From the NCBI RefSeq assembly GCF_964199755.1, contig NC_133896.1, positions 82,923,815 to 82,987,814 on the forward strand: a DNA stretch of 64,000 bases. Reading direction: 5' to 3'. Below are positions 48,516 to 60,126 of this stretch, in pieces (the stretch's first letter is position 1; each line of letters starts with the position of its first letter). The translations under genes and the position numbers were made by a program. This DNA comes from Larus michahellis (lineage: Eukaryota > Chordata > Aves > Charadriiformes > Laridae). The notes beneath the pieces are model-generated. The model saw only the letters and a program-made list of their open reading frames with translations, ran no database searches and was not told where the DNA came from.

Positions 48516-49898
48516 CTTCCATGTGTACATACGTATATATTTTCTACTGAGTGTCTTTCATCCTGATTAGCCTGACAGGGAACAGAATCAAGGCTCCTTG
48601 TGCTGTTTGTATTTGTGCAAGGGCTTTGTTTTCAGTAGGTGTGGATCTATGTGACAGGGCATATGTGTGTATGTACGCGTATGTACATGTGCCAGTTGGA
48701 AAACACATGCTCACTACTTGGCTGAACATGGGGACATGGAGTGGCAGCAGTGTTGTACTGCATCGATATACTGAATTTGGCAACCCCTAACAGTAGGATT
48801 TAACCTCTGCTAGTATGTCAGAAACAAAAACTTCTGTACGTTGTTGGAGGCAGGGAAAATCTGAGAGGCAGTGAAGGCATTAGAGGAAAGTGATGGAGGA
48901 GACTGTGTTTAACAGAAAAGAAATCCATATGAGCAGGTCAGTAAGTACAATGCCATGCAAGTACAATGCCATGTTGATTTCAGAATAAAGTGGTGCTTAC
49001 TTTCTGGAAGGATCCCCAGAGTTCAAGTATGGAAGTCTGGGGATTTATACTTGAGATTATTTTTTGCACTGCCTGTTGGCAATCAAAACAGTGTCCCTTC
49101 AGACATATTGCACAGAAAACTTTGGCTTTAAAAGCAAATGAATGTGGGAGCTGAAGAGGGTGGAACAGCTCTTTGTTTTGCCTGTTGTCTGAGAAAGTAC
49201 ATGGAACTTTCTAATAAGGTTTCCCTAATCAAAACCACAGAGCTGAACAAATCACATTTTTCTAGATGCTACAGGTAAGGAAACTCTTGTGTATAATCTT
49301 TAGTAACATTCTTTTACAAACAATTATCTGCTGTACATCCAAGTGTAGCTCTCAGTTTATTCCGCAATCTGAAGTGAAGTTAGATATAGAATAACGGATC
49401 AAGAAACTGCAGGATTCAATTTGAATGCATTTCACTAAGGTAAAGAGGACACAGCAATGGATTAGAAATGCTAATCAATTTAATGGTAAAACTGCAATTA
49501 TTTTGTGAACTGTGTATTCATTTTAATATGGACTTAATTTAAAATAGCTGTTTTGAATATGTTCTGACTACACCTGCAATCTTCATCAAGATAGAGAGCT
49601 GTTATTTTCTCCAACAGAGAAAGCCCAATTACCCCCCCAAAAAAAACAACCCAGAAAAAGAAAGACATTAAGGGCAAGCTAGGCAGTAAAGTTGTGTGAG
49701 ATTGCTCAAAACTGCTCAAAATTTATGCAGAGATTAGAGCTTGCTATTCAGATCTACATCACTGAGCATAGTGAGCGTAGTATGCACCTTCCACTGGAGT
49801 CAGAGGGGAAAACAGGGAGAAGGGTGCTGCAGGGTAAAGGACACAACATTCTTAGGAAAACCTCGATTTTCTTTCCTTTTCCTTGCTCCTTCCCTTCC

Positions 49899-49943
49899 AG
49901 ATTTCCATGGTTGCAGTTTGTGCTGCCTCACCTCCAGCACAGC
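49899..49943 (+). promoter_or_regulatory. Splice acceptor and 5' leader of the OR gene
   Basis: A long pyrimidine tract ending CTTCCCTTCCAG (AG at 49899-49900) lies 44 bases before the ATG. OR genes typically have an untranslated 5' exon spliced just ahead of the intronless coding exon. Confidence 0.6.
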
Positions 49944-50882
49944 ATGCAGAATGAAACAACTGTCACAGAATTCATCCTCCTGGGTTTCTCCAGCAACCCA
50001 GCCCTGCGGCTCTGCCTCTTTGCCCTTTTCTCTGTCCTCTACTCTGCCACTCTGATTGGAAATGCACTTGTCTTTGTGCTTATCTGCCTGGACTACCGCC
50101 TCCACAGCCCCATGTACTTTTTCCTCTGCCACCTCTCCATCGTGGACATCTGCTATGCCTCCAACAATGTTCCCCATATGCTGAGGAACCTCCTTGGACA
50201 AGGCAAAACCATCTCCTTTGCTGGGTGTGGGACACAGATACATCTTTATTTAATCTTTGCGCTTACAGAGTGCGTGCTGCTGGCCATGATGTCTTATGAT
50301 CGCTACGTGGCAATCTGCCATCCCCTGCGCTATGCCCTCATCATGAACCGGAGGGTATGCCTCACCCTTGCGGCAGTTTCATGGGCTTTTGGGTTCATAT
50401 TTGGTACCCTACAAGCCTCTCTGGCTTTACACCTGCCTTTCTGTGGCCCCTGTGAGGTTGACCACTTCTTCTGTGAAATCCTTGCTGTCTTAAAGCTGGC
50501 CTGCACTGACACTACAGTCAATAAAGTCCTGATCTTTGCTGTTTGCGTGTGCTTCCTCCTCTTCCCTTTAGCCTTAATCCTAATTTCCTACATGCACATC
50601 CTGGCCACAATTCTGCGCATCCGCTCTGCACCAGGATGGCACAAAACCATTTCCACCTGTGGCTCCCACCTGACTGTGGTGAGTCTGTTTTATGGAAATG
50701 CCATCTTCATGTACATGGGGCCTGGGAGCGGTAACTCATCTGGGAGGGAGAAAGTTCTTTCCCTTTTCTACAGTCTTGTCAGCCCCACTTTGAACCCCCT
50801 GATTTACAGTCTGAGGAACAAGCAGGTGAAGGAAGCCTTGCTGAAGCTTCAGAGAAGGAAAAGAGTGTTTCATTCCATGTAG
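49944..50882 (+). CDS. Olfactory receptor, class II, OR2A-like, intact
   Basis: Seven-transmembrane odorant receptor of olfactory neurons, 312 residues, uninterrupted. Start MQNETTVTEFILLGFSSNPA has the usual N-terminal glycosylation site (NET, 3-5). OR signatures in order: GNALVFVLI (TM1), LHSPMYFFLCHLS (TM2), MSYDRYVAICHPLRYALIM (end of TM3), LPFCGPCEVDHFFCE (extracellular loop 2), SYMHILATILRI (TM5), KTISTCGSHLTVVSLF (TM6), NPLIYSLRNKQVKEALLK (TM7 and tail). The reading frame stays open upstream to 49692, but that part has no OR features and contains the leader acceptor, so the start at 49944 is preferred. Best match by memory is mammalian OR2A12. It lies in the spacer, 1.6 kb from the right arm. 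Confidence 0.96.
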   Translation: MQNETTVTEFILLGFSSNPALRLCLFALFSVLYSATLIGNALVFVLICLDYRLHSPMYFFLCHLSIVDICYASNNVPHMLRNLLGQGKTISFAGCGTQIHLYLIFALTECVLLAMMSYDRYVAICHPLRYALIMNRRVCLTLAAVSWAFGFIFGTLQASLALHLPFCGPCEVDHFFCEILAVLKLACTDTTVNKVLIFAVCVCFLLFPLALILISYMHILATILRIRSAPGWHKTISTCGSHLTVVSLFYGNAIFMYMGPGSGNSSGREKVLSLFYSLVSPTLNPLIYSLRNKQVKEALLKLQRRKRVFHSM

Positions 50883-52497
50883 TCTGGGCTCTAGGCTTTC
50901 ATCTATCTCCTGTCTCTCTGTTTTTTCTTCTTGACCTCTTTGGGTATTTTAAGTGGTTAAAACGTAACACAAGAGATTATTCAAATGCATTTGTCTCTGT
51001 TTCTCTGTACAGTTGAATGAATATCATAACACAAAATAACTAATTATTATTCCTTTTATTAGAGATAACTAATTATTCTTCCTCATATGCAGCCATCCTA
51101 GGCAGGTAGTATAGAACTATTGACCCAGCCGGAATAAAAAGTTTGTCTTCTCAGTTCTAACTAGCAGTCAGAATAAACTACCACGTAGCAGTTTTTTTCT
51201 GAGTATATCAGTTGTTCTAATAAGATATTGTTTTTCCCTACCATATTTCTATTTCCTGTATACTTAGGATGCTAGAGCTTCAACTCTATTATAAGAAAGA
51301 AAAAGAGAGAAATCTTGATACTAATGGGCTTCACTTCTTAGCAGGGTGAACGAGCCTGTGAAGGGTTTTGCTTCTGCACACTTTTAAGCCTAAAACCTCT
51401 CATGCAGCAAGTGACCATGATGACCACTGCAGTGCAGAAACTAGCTTTGTGTGATTTTGCCAGGCTGCTACTCACAGCAGTTCCTCAGACTGAGTAGCTG
51501 AGGTACCTGCACTCTGTATTGTAGTTCTTGCATTGACCCTGATTCATTGTGTAGGCTCTTAGCGCCTTTCCGTTTATTTACAAATATCTTCCTGCAGCTC
51601 TATTTGCTGACAGTTATGCTTTGGAAAATCTTCCCTGGTCTCTGGGTTCACAAATCTGATTGGGAGGCCTAATGGTTAAAAAGGGACATATATTCCACTG
51701 GTCTATCAGATTTCATGGAATTAATTGCCAGCAAGGTCATTCCTTCCAGGAAATAAAGCCGCCAACTGGGATGGGGTTTTCAAACCAAAGGACTACAAAC
51801 AACATGTAATTCCTCTGGATCTTTCTACTTGGTGCAAATTTAGAGGAGAAGAAAATATTGTCCCTACCCCTCATTCTAAACAAGCCAAAAAGGTTCCTGC
51901 CATATATGGTCATTCAGGAGAATAACTTCAGGTACCTTTTGTTGAAAACTTCCTGTGAAATATGTAACAGTGGAAACAGCTGTCTTCTTTGAAAAGAAGA
52001 GAAATGGGAAAGCTGGCACCCCCGTCAGCAAGAGGAACCAGCGATAGATGTGTTCCCTAATGTGAACGCATTAAATGTCAAAAATAAGTATGCCACTTAC
52101 CATCTGGTTTGAACACTACCAGAGGAGACTATTGCTGATGTTCTAACTCTGACCATCAATAAACCAGATACATTTGTCCATTCCTATTGAATCATAAAAA
52201 AAATGTGGCTTTTTATACTAAACATAAGAAAAGCAGAAACAAAAACCAGACAGGGCACCTGAAAATCTAACTACAACGTTCACAGTTAAATTGATAAAGC
52301 TAGACACTCATTGTAGCTGTTCCTGGAACACTGGACTGAGGGGCCAAATTACCTTTTCCAAAGCACCCATGCCATAGACAAAGCTATAACCTATTAAAAA
52401 TCTGACAGAATTTTAAAACAGAAAAAGAGGTGGGAATAAAAAGATAGCCCTTACCAAAAGTGTATCATTCCTTATTTCAACATGGAAAGCATCAGCA
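50883..52497. other. 3' flank of OR gene to right arm
   Basis: No gene or named repeat recognised. The word TAACTAATTATT is duplicated near 51037-51075. Confidence 0.5.
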
Positions 52498-52616
52498 TTA
52501 GTATGATACCTACAACATTTGAATACTTGAGTCTGTAAGAGAGCTGCACAGCATTTATTATCCCTTTTTATCCCCACATTGGCTTTACTTCACAGCCAGA
52601 GATAATTTCTGCACAC

Positions 52617-52679
52617 ACAGTCTCATAGAAGAGGTCAAACTGGAAGGGACCTCTGGGGGTCACCTGGCCCAGCACCCTA
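52617..52679 (-). mobile_element. CR1 LINE 3' relic at inner end of right arm
   Basis: Mirror copy of 41148-41210. Confidence 0.6.
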
Positions 52680-52746
52680 TTTCTGAAGCAGGGTTATTTG
52701 TTTCCTCATTTTCTACCACCCGGTAGAGGGAGGAAGAAGAATAGTC

Positions 52747-53290
52747 TTGTCTTTACGGCCGACAGGTGTCGAGCTGTTCAATGAAGTACGAAGTCTCCTT
52801 CAGCCCAGCTGATGATGGCCTCTCCTCTGGGAGCAAAGCTCCTGGATTTTCATCAGACCTATGGCACAGCATGCCCCTGGGCCCCTGAGCTGGTGACTGT
52901 TAGCTCCATGTCCATTTATGCTCCATTGAAGCCAAGACTGTCAGAGAGCACATCTGAGCTTGTGACTCTTCTCCTCTTGGCCATTTGGTGTGAGACAGAG
53001 GAACACCTTGTTCATCTGGAGTGCACCAGTTCTCTGGACACAGGGAAACAGCCTTCTGCTCTATGTCGGTAAGGGACAGTCAATAAACCTGAACCACAGC
53101 CAGAGAAGGGGACAACAGCGACTGTGATTTACTCTTGCTATTGCGACTTGTGCCCATTGTCTCAGTGGGAGAGAGACAAAGCTGTTGTCAAGTCCAGCCA
53201 GGGAGTACATCTGTTTCTGATTCTGATTCTGATTCTACCCTGTCGAAAGCACCTGCCCTGGTTACGCCACCCAGCAAAACACCGTCATAC
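52747..53290 (+). other. Possible solo-LTR-like segment in right arm (mirror 40537-41080 in left arm)
   Basis: Contains AATAAA at 53081-53087 followed by a U5-like GT-rich region and a (TGATTC)n microsatellite at 53215-53240. Ends and target-site repeats could not be fixed, so this may be host sequence. Confidence 0.25.
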
Positions 53291-56197
53291 CTAACGGTTG
53301 GCCCGGCTGCGCACAGCCATAGTAGAGTGTGAGGGAGCAGTACATATGTGCAGGATGGGGATCCAACATCTTGCTCTGGGGCTGGGTCTTTTTCTGCTCA
53401 TGCCTGTGGCTTACTTCCAGTTCCCTCCCTCAAGTCCTTCCTCCCTGGCCAGATTTCGCAAGATGAGAAGCAAACACCGAGTCACTCATTGCCCATCTAA
53501 GTACCTCTTTCCCATGTTTAACGCAGGTTGATTTTGAAATTATCTTAAGCTTAAGGCCTCCTGAGCTTAAGTCCTTGACAATATGTCTCCCTTTGGCCGC
53601 TGCTAGATTCCCCTGGACTCCCCGTGGCTGACCCAAGCCAAGCGCACAAGATGGGTATGCCTCTTTCCAGACCTTCCTTCAAATCACAGGACGTGATTGC
53701 CATCACAGGCCAGGACTGCAGCAGCTCCCCCTGTCATGGTTCAACAATGGCCAGGTCCACAAGGACACCTAAGCATCTCAATTGCAGCTAATGTTTGGTA
53801 TGCTGTACAATCAGGTGCTTTTTCCTCACCTCCACATCCTCACAGTCAATTGTGGTTTTCTCAGCAGCAAGCTCTGTTAGTTTTGGGCCTTGGGGACAAC
53901 CCCTGGGGTTTGGGGTGGGATTTCAGAGTGTGTATGCGACAGGAATCACTTCATCCCTGAGACGGCAAGGGAAGCAGAGCTGAGGAGCACAACAGGAAAG
54001 GGAGGAGCAGGAGAAAATGGCTCTTCCAGGGAGCAGCCATAGACGGAGAAGTGGATGGAAGAAGAGAGGAGGAAATGGCTGAGAAGGGAACTGAACCTGA
54101 CCTAAGTAAAGGGTGAAATCACAACTTTTGGGCAACAAGTGCTACAGCAGCAGCGGTGGCTGTGCCGAACTCCCACGAAGGCGATACGCTGCCAGAGCCT
54201 GAACAGAGCGTGTGTGTCTCATGGCCCTACTCAGTACTCTGGATAACGGAGCCAGGGGGCCCAGGCTCTGCCAGCCCCAACGGCACAGGGGAGGGTCGCA
54301 TGACGCCCGGAGAGGAGCTGCATGAGGCGTCATTAAGGAGTCAGCATTTAATGATAACAAGTCTGATGGGGCTTCTGCAAGTGGGATGGGTGATTCCCAG
54401 TGCCGTTGTTGTGCTGCGACACAGGCCACGGTGGGGCTTGTTAAAAGTTAGTTGTTCTTCTTCTGCAAAGCATTTACATGTCTGCTGGCGACAATGATAG
54501 GGGCTGGCCGCGCAGAGCCCCCAGACAATGCATGGCGAAGCCTCCAGGGCTGTGAGCAAAGCCAACACAACAACAGACCATTCCTCCCCAAGACAAGGAC
54601 AGATGATGACCTCTGCTTCTGTTACTGTGGTTGGGGTTGCTAAACTGCAATCAGGATCAAGACACAAGGATCACCCGTTTTGAAAGACCAGAACTGCCCC
54701 ATTTCATATCTTTAGTCAGGAAAGGTGTAACACACAGGGCTCTTCCCGGTCACTGCCTCTGACTCTTCCTCTTCTTCCTCTGTCTTGCCCCAGCAAACAC
54801 GGCACCTTGTCTTTCTCAGCTTTCCCATGTTGCCCCTGATAATTCTCTCCAGAGTGCCAGGATCCCCTTTTGTCCAAAACATTGAATCTGCAACTCTGAG
54901 CCATTGCTGACTCCTGCCCCTCTCTGCGCTCACTTCCTTCCTTCCTTTGCATCCATTTTCTCTCCTTTCGCGTGCCTTGAAGGCTCTGGAAATGCCCGAT
55001 GCTACTTCCAGCAGGTCTGGACGTGTCCCCTCTGAGTCCCTCTGCTCTACCAAAGCCGCCTGTGCCCACGTCCCCTGTTCACAGCAAATTCCTGCTCCTT
55101 AGGGCTCTCCTGCAGTGCCCCACAGAGCGGAAACCACCCCTCTGATTGTGAGATGCCTGCTGCCTCCCGTCACCCCCACCCATGAGAAAGAGCGCTGTTC
55201 TTCTCACGTCACGTGCAGTGGGGACCAAGTTGTGATTAAACAAACGTGGAATATGGTTCCTTTTCTAGACAGAAATTCTAGTGCAGTTGTTTAACACACT
55301 TCAGTAGGGGTCAACCTCTACCCTGTAGTGTTTGCTCTACCCTTTCTCATGCCAGGTTCTCTTGCGCCACACACCTCAACACCAGGAAAGGGGAGAACCA
55401 AAACACTGTGAAAGACTTTATATTTGGCTTATTTTCAGATTTGCAGGTCCAGGGTGCTTTGTTTTAACCTTTGCTTGCCCTAATATGCTGAATAAATTTT
55501 AAATCTCCGAGCATTGCAGCAGGTGACTTTGTGGCATTTGGAGCACCGATTATTAGTCAGGAATAACTGCTTGTTTTATAAATTCCCCATCGTACCAGTA
55601 TTTCTATATGTGTCATTTGCATCAGCAACCAGCAGCTCGTGGTGTCACTGACATCATTTCCCAGGATTCTTAGAGATGCGTCTATACACTACGTTTTGTC
55701 TCTGAGGCTTAAAGATGGATGTCCCTCTCCCCTTGTCTCCACTGGAAACCACTCCTGGAATGTGTTAGTAGAACAAGATTGAAATTCCTGCCCTCCCCAC
55801 CAAGGAAGGGCAGACGTGGCTGGACCGTGGGGCACGTACTGTCTCTCCCATATTCCCTCTTGGAACAGCGCAAAGAAGGACATGAAGGTCCCTTTGCTCT
55901 TCCAGGAACATTCATCCGCACCATTCCTCACAGCCTGTGCCCATCCTTTGCGGGGCAGATCCCTCCTTCCCATCTCAGCCCCTTTCAGGCCATCGCAAAC
56001 CCGAGCCAGGTGCTGCCCGTCGGGGCCGGTTGCCCTCCAGGCAGGCTGCTGCCCTCCTTCTCAGCAAGGGCTGTGCTACAGCCTGCCTTTGCAGAGCTTT
56101 CTGCCTGCGTCCAGCTGCTTGCCTTCGGCCAGCTGGGAGACGCTAGTCCAACACACAGCACAAAAGGCCCCATGTCCCACACGGCATCGCAAAAGCT

Positions 56198-56203
56198 TTT
56201 ATT
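56198..56203 (-). terminator. Polyadenylation signal of H2A variant copy 2
   Basis: Mirror of 37624-37629. TTTATT on the plus strand, 95 bases after the stop of the minus-strand gene. Confidence 0.7.
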
Positions 56204-56297
56204 GCGCCTGTAGACCGTAGAGCTGGATTTGGCAAGAGCCTTGCACGTGTCGCAGCCCTTGCCTTGCCGGTGTGGGGCAAGAGCTTCTGCTTTCTTC

Positions 56298-56807
56298 TCA
56301 GTTGACAGCAGCAGTGGCACGGGCCGGTGCAGCCCTTTGCCTGGGGCATCTCTTCTTACTCTTGGTCGTGTTCTTCTTGGAGGGCGAGGCCACGCGCGGG
56401 CTTTGGGGGGCAGCCCTGCGGCGGCGCCTGGGCACTGCAGCTCCTCGCGGGAGCTGCTTGAGCCCAGCGCACTTCTGCAGCGCCATCTGCAAGTGCGATG
56501 GAGAGATGCGCTTCTGCTTGCTCTTCTTGCAAATCATGCCAGCCACGTCCATGACCTCGTGCGTCACGCACTGCAGCACCGCAGCCAGGTAGACGGGGGC
56601 CCTGGCTCCAAAGCGCTCAGCAAAGAGGCCTCTGCGCAGCTGCCTGTCGACGCGGCTCACGGGGAAGAGCAGCCCGGCCCGGGAGGAGCGGGAGGAGCGG
56701 CTCTTTCTGGCCTTTGCTTCGCTGCCTCCGGAGGGGCCCCCAGAACATGTCGCTGGGAGCTCCCTCTCCTGCTCAGGCCCCGTGCAGACCTCCTCTGCCC
56801 CGAACAT
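56298..56807 (-). CDS. Divergent histone H2A variant, copy 2
   Basis: Same 169-residue protein as the copy at 37020-37529, read on the minus strand, with no difference in the coding sequence. Core fold with SRSSRAGLLFPVSRV and APVYLAAVLQC, a mostly lost acidic patch and an arginine-rich SPxK tail. It has its own promoter cluster (57037-57108) and polyadenylation signal (56198-56203), so both copies could be expressed. The two genes point toward each other across the 18.8 kb between their stop codons. Exact identity is best explained by gene conversion with the other arm. Confidence 0.85.
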   Translation of the reverse strand: MFGAEEVCTGPEQERELPATCSGGPSGGSEAKARKSRSSRSSRAGLLFPVSRVDRQLRRGLFAERFGARAPVYLAAVLQCVTHEVMDVAGMICKKSKQKRISPSHLQMALQKCAGLKQLPRGAAVPRRRRRAAPQSPRVASPSKKNTTKSKKRCPRQRAAPARATAAVN

Positions 56808-57036
56808 GCTGCTCGCAGCTTGCTCCCGCAGGTCTCTCCACGCCGCGCCTTCCCGTGCCCTGCCTGCCTTGCCCGCCTGCCCTGGCTTTCCTCGCAGGCC
56901 CCGGCTGCTGGTTCCTGTCTCCGGGCTCGGGTGCCTGCGCTGGGCCAAGCCTTGTCCTGGCAGGGCGTCCCCACCTGCTCGGGCCTTGGATCTCCCGGGC
57001 AGCAGCGGGTGCGAGGGCTCCTCTCGCCTGGCGGGC

Positions 57037-57108
57037 ACCAATAGGAAAGCACTTCCTCTGTGACCTCACCTCTCTGCTAGTGACATCATGCCCGCTGGCT
57101 CCGCCCCT
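57037..57108 (-). promoter_or_regulatory. Putative promoter of H2A variant copy 2
   Basis: Mirror of 36719-36790 with the same GC box, TGATGTCA and CCAAT box. Confidence 0.5.
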
Positions 57109-57406
57109 CGTGGCTGAGCTCAGGCAGCAGCTCTGCTCCTCGGCTCCGCTCCCCTTTTCCATGGCAGAGGCTTTCCCAGCGCTTGGCGGGGGGGAGGCCG
57201 CTACGAGGCCCAGCGCTCTCCTCTCCTCTGCCTCCTCCTCCCTGCCTCCCTGCCCCGCCACACCTCTCCCTGCAGCCCTGGCCTCTCCCCTCCACCCCCA
57301 GCCCACGTTGCCGCTCTTAGGGACAGGACCTCCTTCCTCCTGGCAGGGCATGCCAGCGACACGGGCTGCCCAGACATGGGTCCCATCGCGTGTTGATTAG
57401 CTCCAT

Positions 57407-57492
57407 GGGTGGAGACTCCACAACCTCTCTGTGCAATGCCCCCGAGCCTTCTCCTCTCTGGGCTGAACAGCCCCAGCTCTCTCAGCTCTTCC
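57407..57492 (-). mobile_element. CR1 LINE relic inside right arm
   Basis: Mirror copy of the relic at 36335-36420. Confidence 0.7.
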
Positions 57493-58540
57493 CTGCAACG
57501 AAAGCCCATGTTTTCCCGGGATGCCTTCTTAGTCTTCCAATGCCTCCTTCCCTTCTTCTTCCCCTTGCCTCTCCTCCCCTGTCGGGCAGGGCAGGGTGGA
57601 GAGTGAGCCAGCCAGAAGGAATCCCAAACCAGCCCCGACGCCTGCTGTGGTTTACAAAAACACAGGTACCTGGGGTGTGACTGCCTTGGGCAGGTGTGTC
57701 TGGGCAAGGCTGCGGAGGAGAAATGCCTTGAGAACATCTCAAGGACTGCAGAATATTCCTGTCTGCAGCGCTGTGTCCCCTCTACTGCACCCCAGAGGCA
57801 ATGCAGGCAATGTGCTTTGCCTGGATTTGTATCCTGAGGTGTCTTCAAGTGCCTTCCATCAAGATAAATGTCTTTCAAACATCCACTTTTCATTTCTGCA
57901 CATTGGGCCTCCTGGGCTTTTTGTAGCGGGATGGGTAGGGTTTCAGATGGCACCGAGGCGTCATTTTTTCCTTTTTCCTGCTGTTTTTTTTTTACTAAAA
58001 GTTCATTCCAACATACCATTTAGGTACTTTGGATGTGCACTCCCTCCTCACATTGCCCAAAGTGGTTTCACACTTTCAACTCATATAGTAAAGCCAGGTC
58101 TTCCCCGTGGCCCCATCTTCCTCCCACGTTTGTTCAAATGTTCCACTGTTTGCTCTTGCTCTCCTTGATTCGGGGACAACTTTGTTAGCGTATGTGGCAG
58201 CCTGATGAGATGCAGAGGCTGTGCCTGTCCAAGGGTGGCAGCTGGACTTGCTTTCCTTTTTTCCAGGCTAGCACTTGCAGAAGTGTGGAGGAGATAAATC
58301 ATGCTGCTTCGTAGGAGAGCAATATCTCATGGAGCCAGAGCTGTGCCTTTTTCTGGTGTTCTGGGAATAGTTGTGGAGTCTTGGAACCACTCTCTGGGAT
58401 GACGGAAAGATGAATATCCTCCGTGCATGAGGTCATTTTGTAAATAGAGTGCTTTCCAATGCCTGTACCACTAGAAGGAATGCTCTCCATTTTATATTTG
58501 GCTTCTGGCGCTAATAGTAAATCCTTGTTGCTTTCCAATT

Positions 58541-58943
58541 GAGGAGCAACTGAAGGAGCTGGGACTGTTTAGTTTGAGGAAGAGGAGGCTGAGGGGAGAC
58601 CTCATCGCTCTCTACAACTATTTGAAAGGCCATTGTAGAGAGGTTGGTGCTGGTCTCTTCTCACAGGCAATTAGTGATAGAACAAGAGGGAACGGCTTCA
58701 AGCTACAACTGGGTAGGTTTAGGCTGGACATTAGGAAAAAATTCTTCACAGAAGAGTGGTTAGACACTGGAATAGGCTGCCCAGGGAGGTGGTGGAGTCA
58801 CCATCCCTGGATGTGTTTAAGACTCGTTTAGATGTGGTGTTAGGGGATATGGTGTAAGGGAGAACTTTGTAGAGTGGAGATGATGGTTGGACTCGATGAT
58901 CCCAAGGGTCTTTTCCAACCTAAATGATTCTATGATTCTATGA
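58541..58943 (+). mobile_element. CR1 LINE insertion present only in the right arm
   Basis: A 5'-truncated CR1 from GAGGAGCAACTGAAGGAGCT to the 3' TGATTCTATGATTCTATGA. The left arm has the empty site: GCTTTCCCATTTCCCCAGA on its reverse complement, against GCTTTCCAATT and ATTTCCCCAGA flanking the insert. A short AATT/ATT target duplication is visible. Confidence 0.93.
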
Positions 58944-59230
58944 ATTTCCCCAGATTTCTTACCATTCTTACCAACCTGATTTTCAATGCCTCAGTCTGTC
59001 TAAGCAGTCGCAGATCCAAATTCCTATCTCTGTTCCCTGCTTCCTTTGTGGTATTGTTTCTTATATGTAATCCACAAATTGAGGCTCCTGTTAGTCATGA
59101 TCTTCAAGAATATTATGAAAATCCATTGGATTCAGTTTTCCCAGCTTTCTTTGGCATATTGGAAAGTAGAAATCTACCTTTAAAATTAATATCCAATATT
59201 CCCAATGTCATATGATTGTCAGCATCCCTT

Positions 59231-59324
59231 TGCAAAGCTTTCTCCCCATACCCAGCTGTGTGCCCTTGTCTAGCCAGGAGAGTCTAGTCCAACACACAGT
59301 ACCAAATGCCCCATGTCCTGGCCA
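59231..59324 (-). pseudogene. Relic of a third H2A-variant unit (3' flank only)
   Basis: On the minus strand this aligns at roughly 75% with the 3' flank of the H2A variant gene (37647-37745 and mirror 56082-56180). Shared words are GACATGGGGC, CTGTGTGTTGGACTAG, GTCTCC/CTCTCC and AGAAAGCTxTGCAAAGG. It begins right where arm homology ends (59218) and is cut off shortly before the LTR at 59349. No coding part remains in the window. Confidence 0.75.
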
Positions 59325-59348
59325 CAGCTATAAGATGTCATTGACTTA

Positions 59349-60119
59349 TGTCCTGGTTTGAGATAGGACAGAACCAATTTTCTTTTCAGTATCTTTACTT
59401 TTCAGTTAAGTCTCTTCTAATTAACTGCACGTTATGAAATTAATGGCATATTTTTCAGACAGTGTCTGCTTCTGGCAGTGATAAGGTCTGATGTTTATAG
59501 TGAATGCCAAGGAATGGTATGCTAGGAGGCTCTTGCGTATACTTACTGCTGTAACAACCAAGGTCAGCTAACTTGTTTATATACCTCGTTGGAAGGTCAG
59601 AAGCAGAAGAGCGTAGAGGGGTCGCACCTGTGGGGAGGAGTGGACAGGACAGGTGGCCCAAAACTGACAAACAGGGTATTCCATCTACTCTGCATCATGG
59701 TAAATATAACAGCTGAGGGATCAAAGTGTCAGCTCTCTCATTCTTCAATGGCTAGCATCTGAGGAGGACTCTGTCTACCTTTGATCTCTCAGCTTTTGAT
59801 CTATGTGTTCCTGAATCCAGTTCCTGACTCCAGTTCTCGTCTGTCGCTGAGTCCAGTCTGGGATTTTCCCAGTGCCTGCCAGTGACATGATTGACATCCT
59901 GGGAGCTCAGTACTGGTTTTGTATATATATAGTATATATTTCATTATTTTTATTAATATTATAATGTTTTATTATTAATATTAAAGTAGTTTTATTTTCC
60001 TTTTCAATCCGTATGTGTCTCTCCCTTATCCTCTCTCCCTTCTCTTCTGTGAAGGAGATAAAGGTTAAAAGAGAGCATCTATCATTCATTTAGTGGCCAG
60101 CCCAGCCTAAAACATAACA
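59349..60119 (+). repeat. 5' LTR of the broken ERV
   Basis: 771 bp from TGTCCTGGTTTGAGATAGGA to AAAACATAACA. The opening words are those of a very common avian LTR group. The primer site follows at once. Confidence 0.85.
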
Positions 60120-60126
60120 GATTTAT

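Larger units (their letters stand above)
42519..49690. other. Spacer of the inverted repeat, no recognised gene
   Basis: Only short chance ORFs between the OR pseudogene and the OR gene, plus GT-rich and degenerate repeats at 47.8-48.8 kb. Confidence 0.5.
52498..59218 (-). repeat. Large inverted repeat, right arm
   Basis: Reverse-complement partner of 34994-41331. It is longer because it holds a CR1 insertion at 58541-58943 that the left arm lacks. Outside the insertion the outer 280 bp is about 91% identical to the left arm, with one gap of about 25-30 bases. Confidence 0.97.

Noticed and set aside
34994-59218. The inverted repeat as an assembly artefact
   Set aside because: A false duplication would be uniform. 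Here the ends are about 7-10% diverged, one arm alone has a CR1, and substitutions exist in the core. Partial consensus smoothing of the core cannot be excluded.
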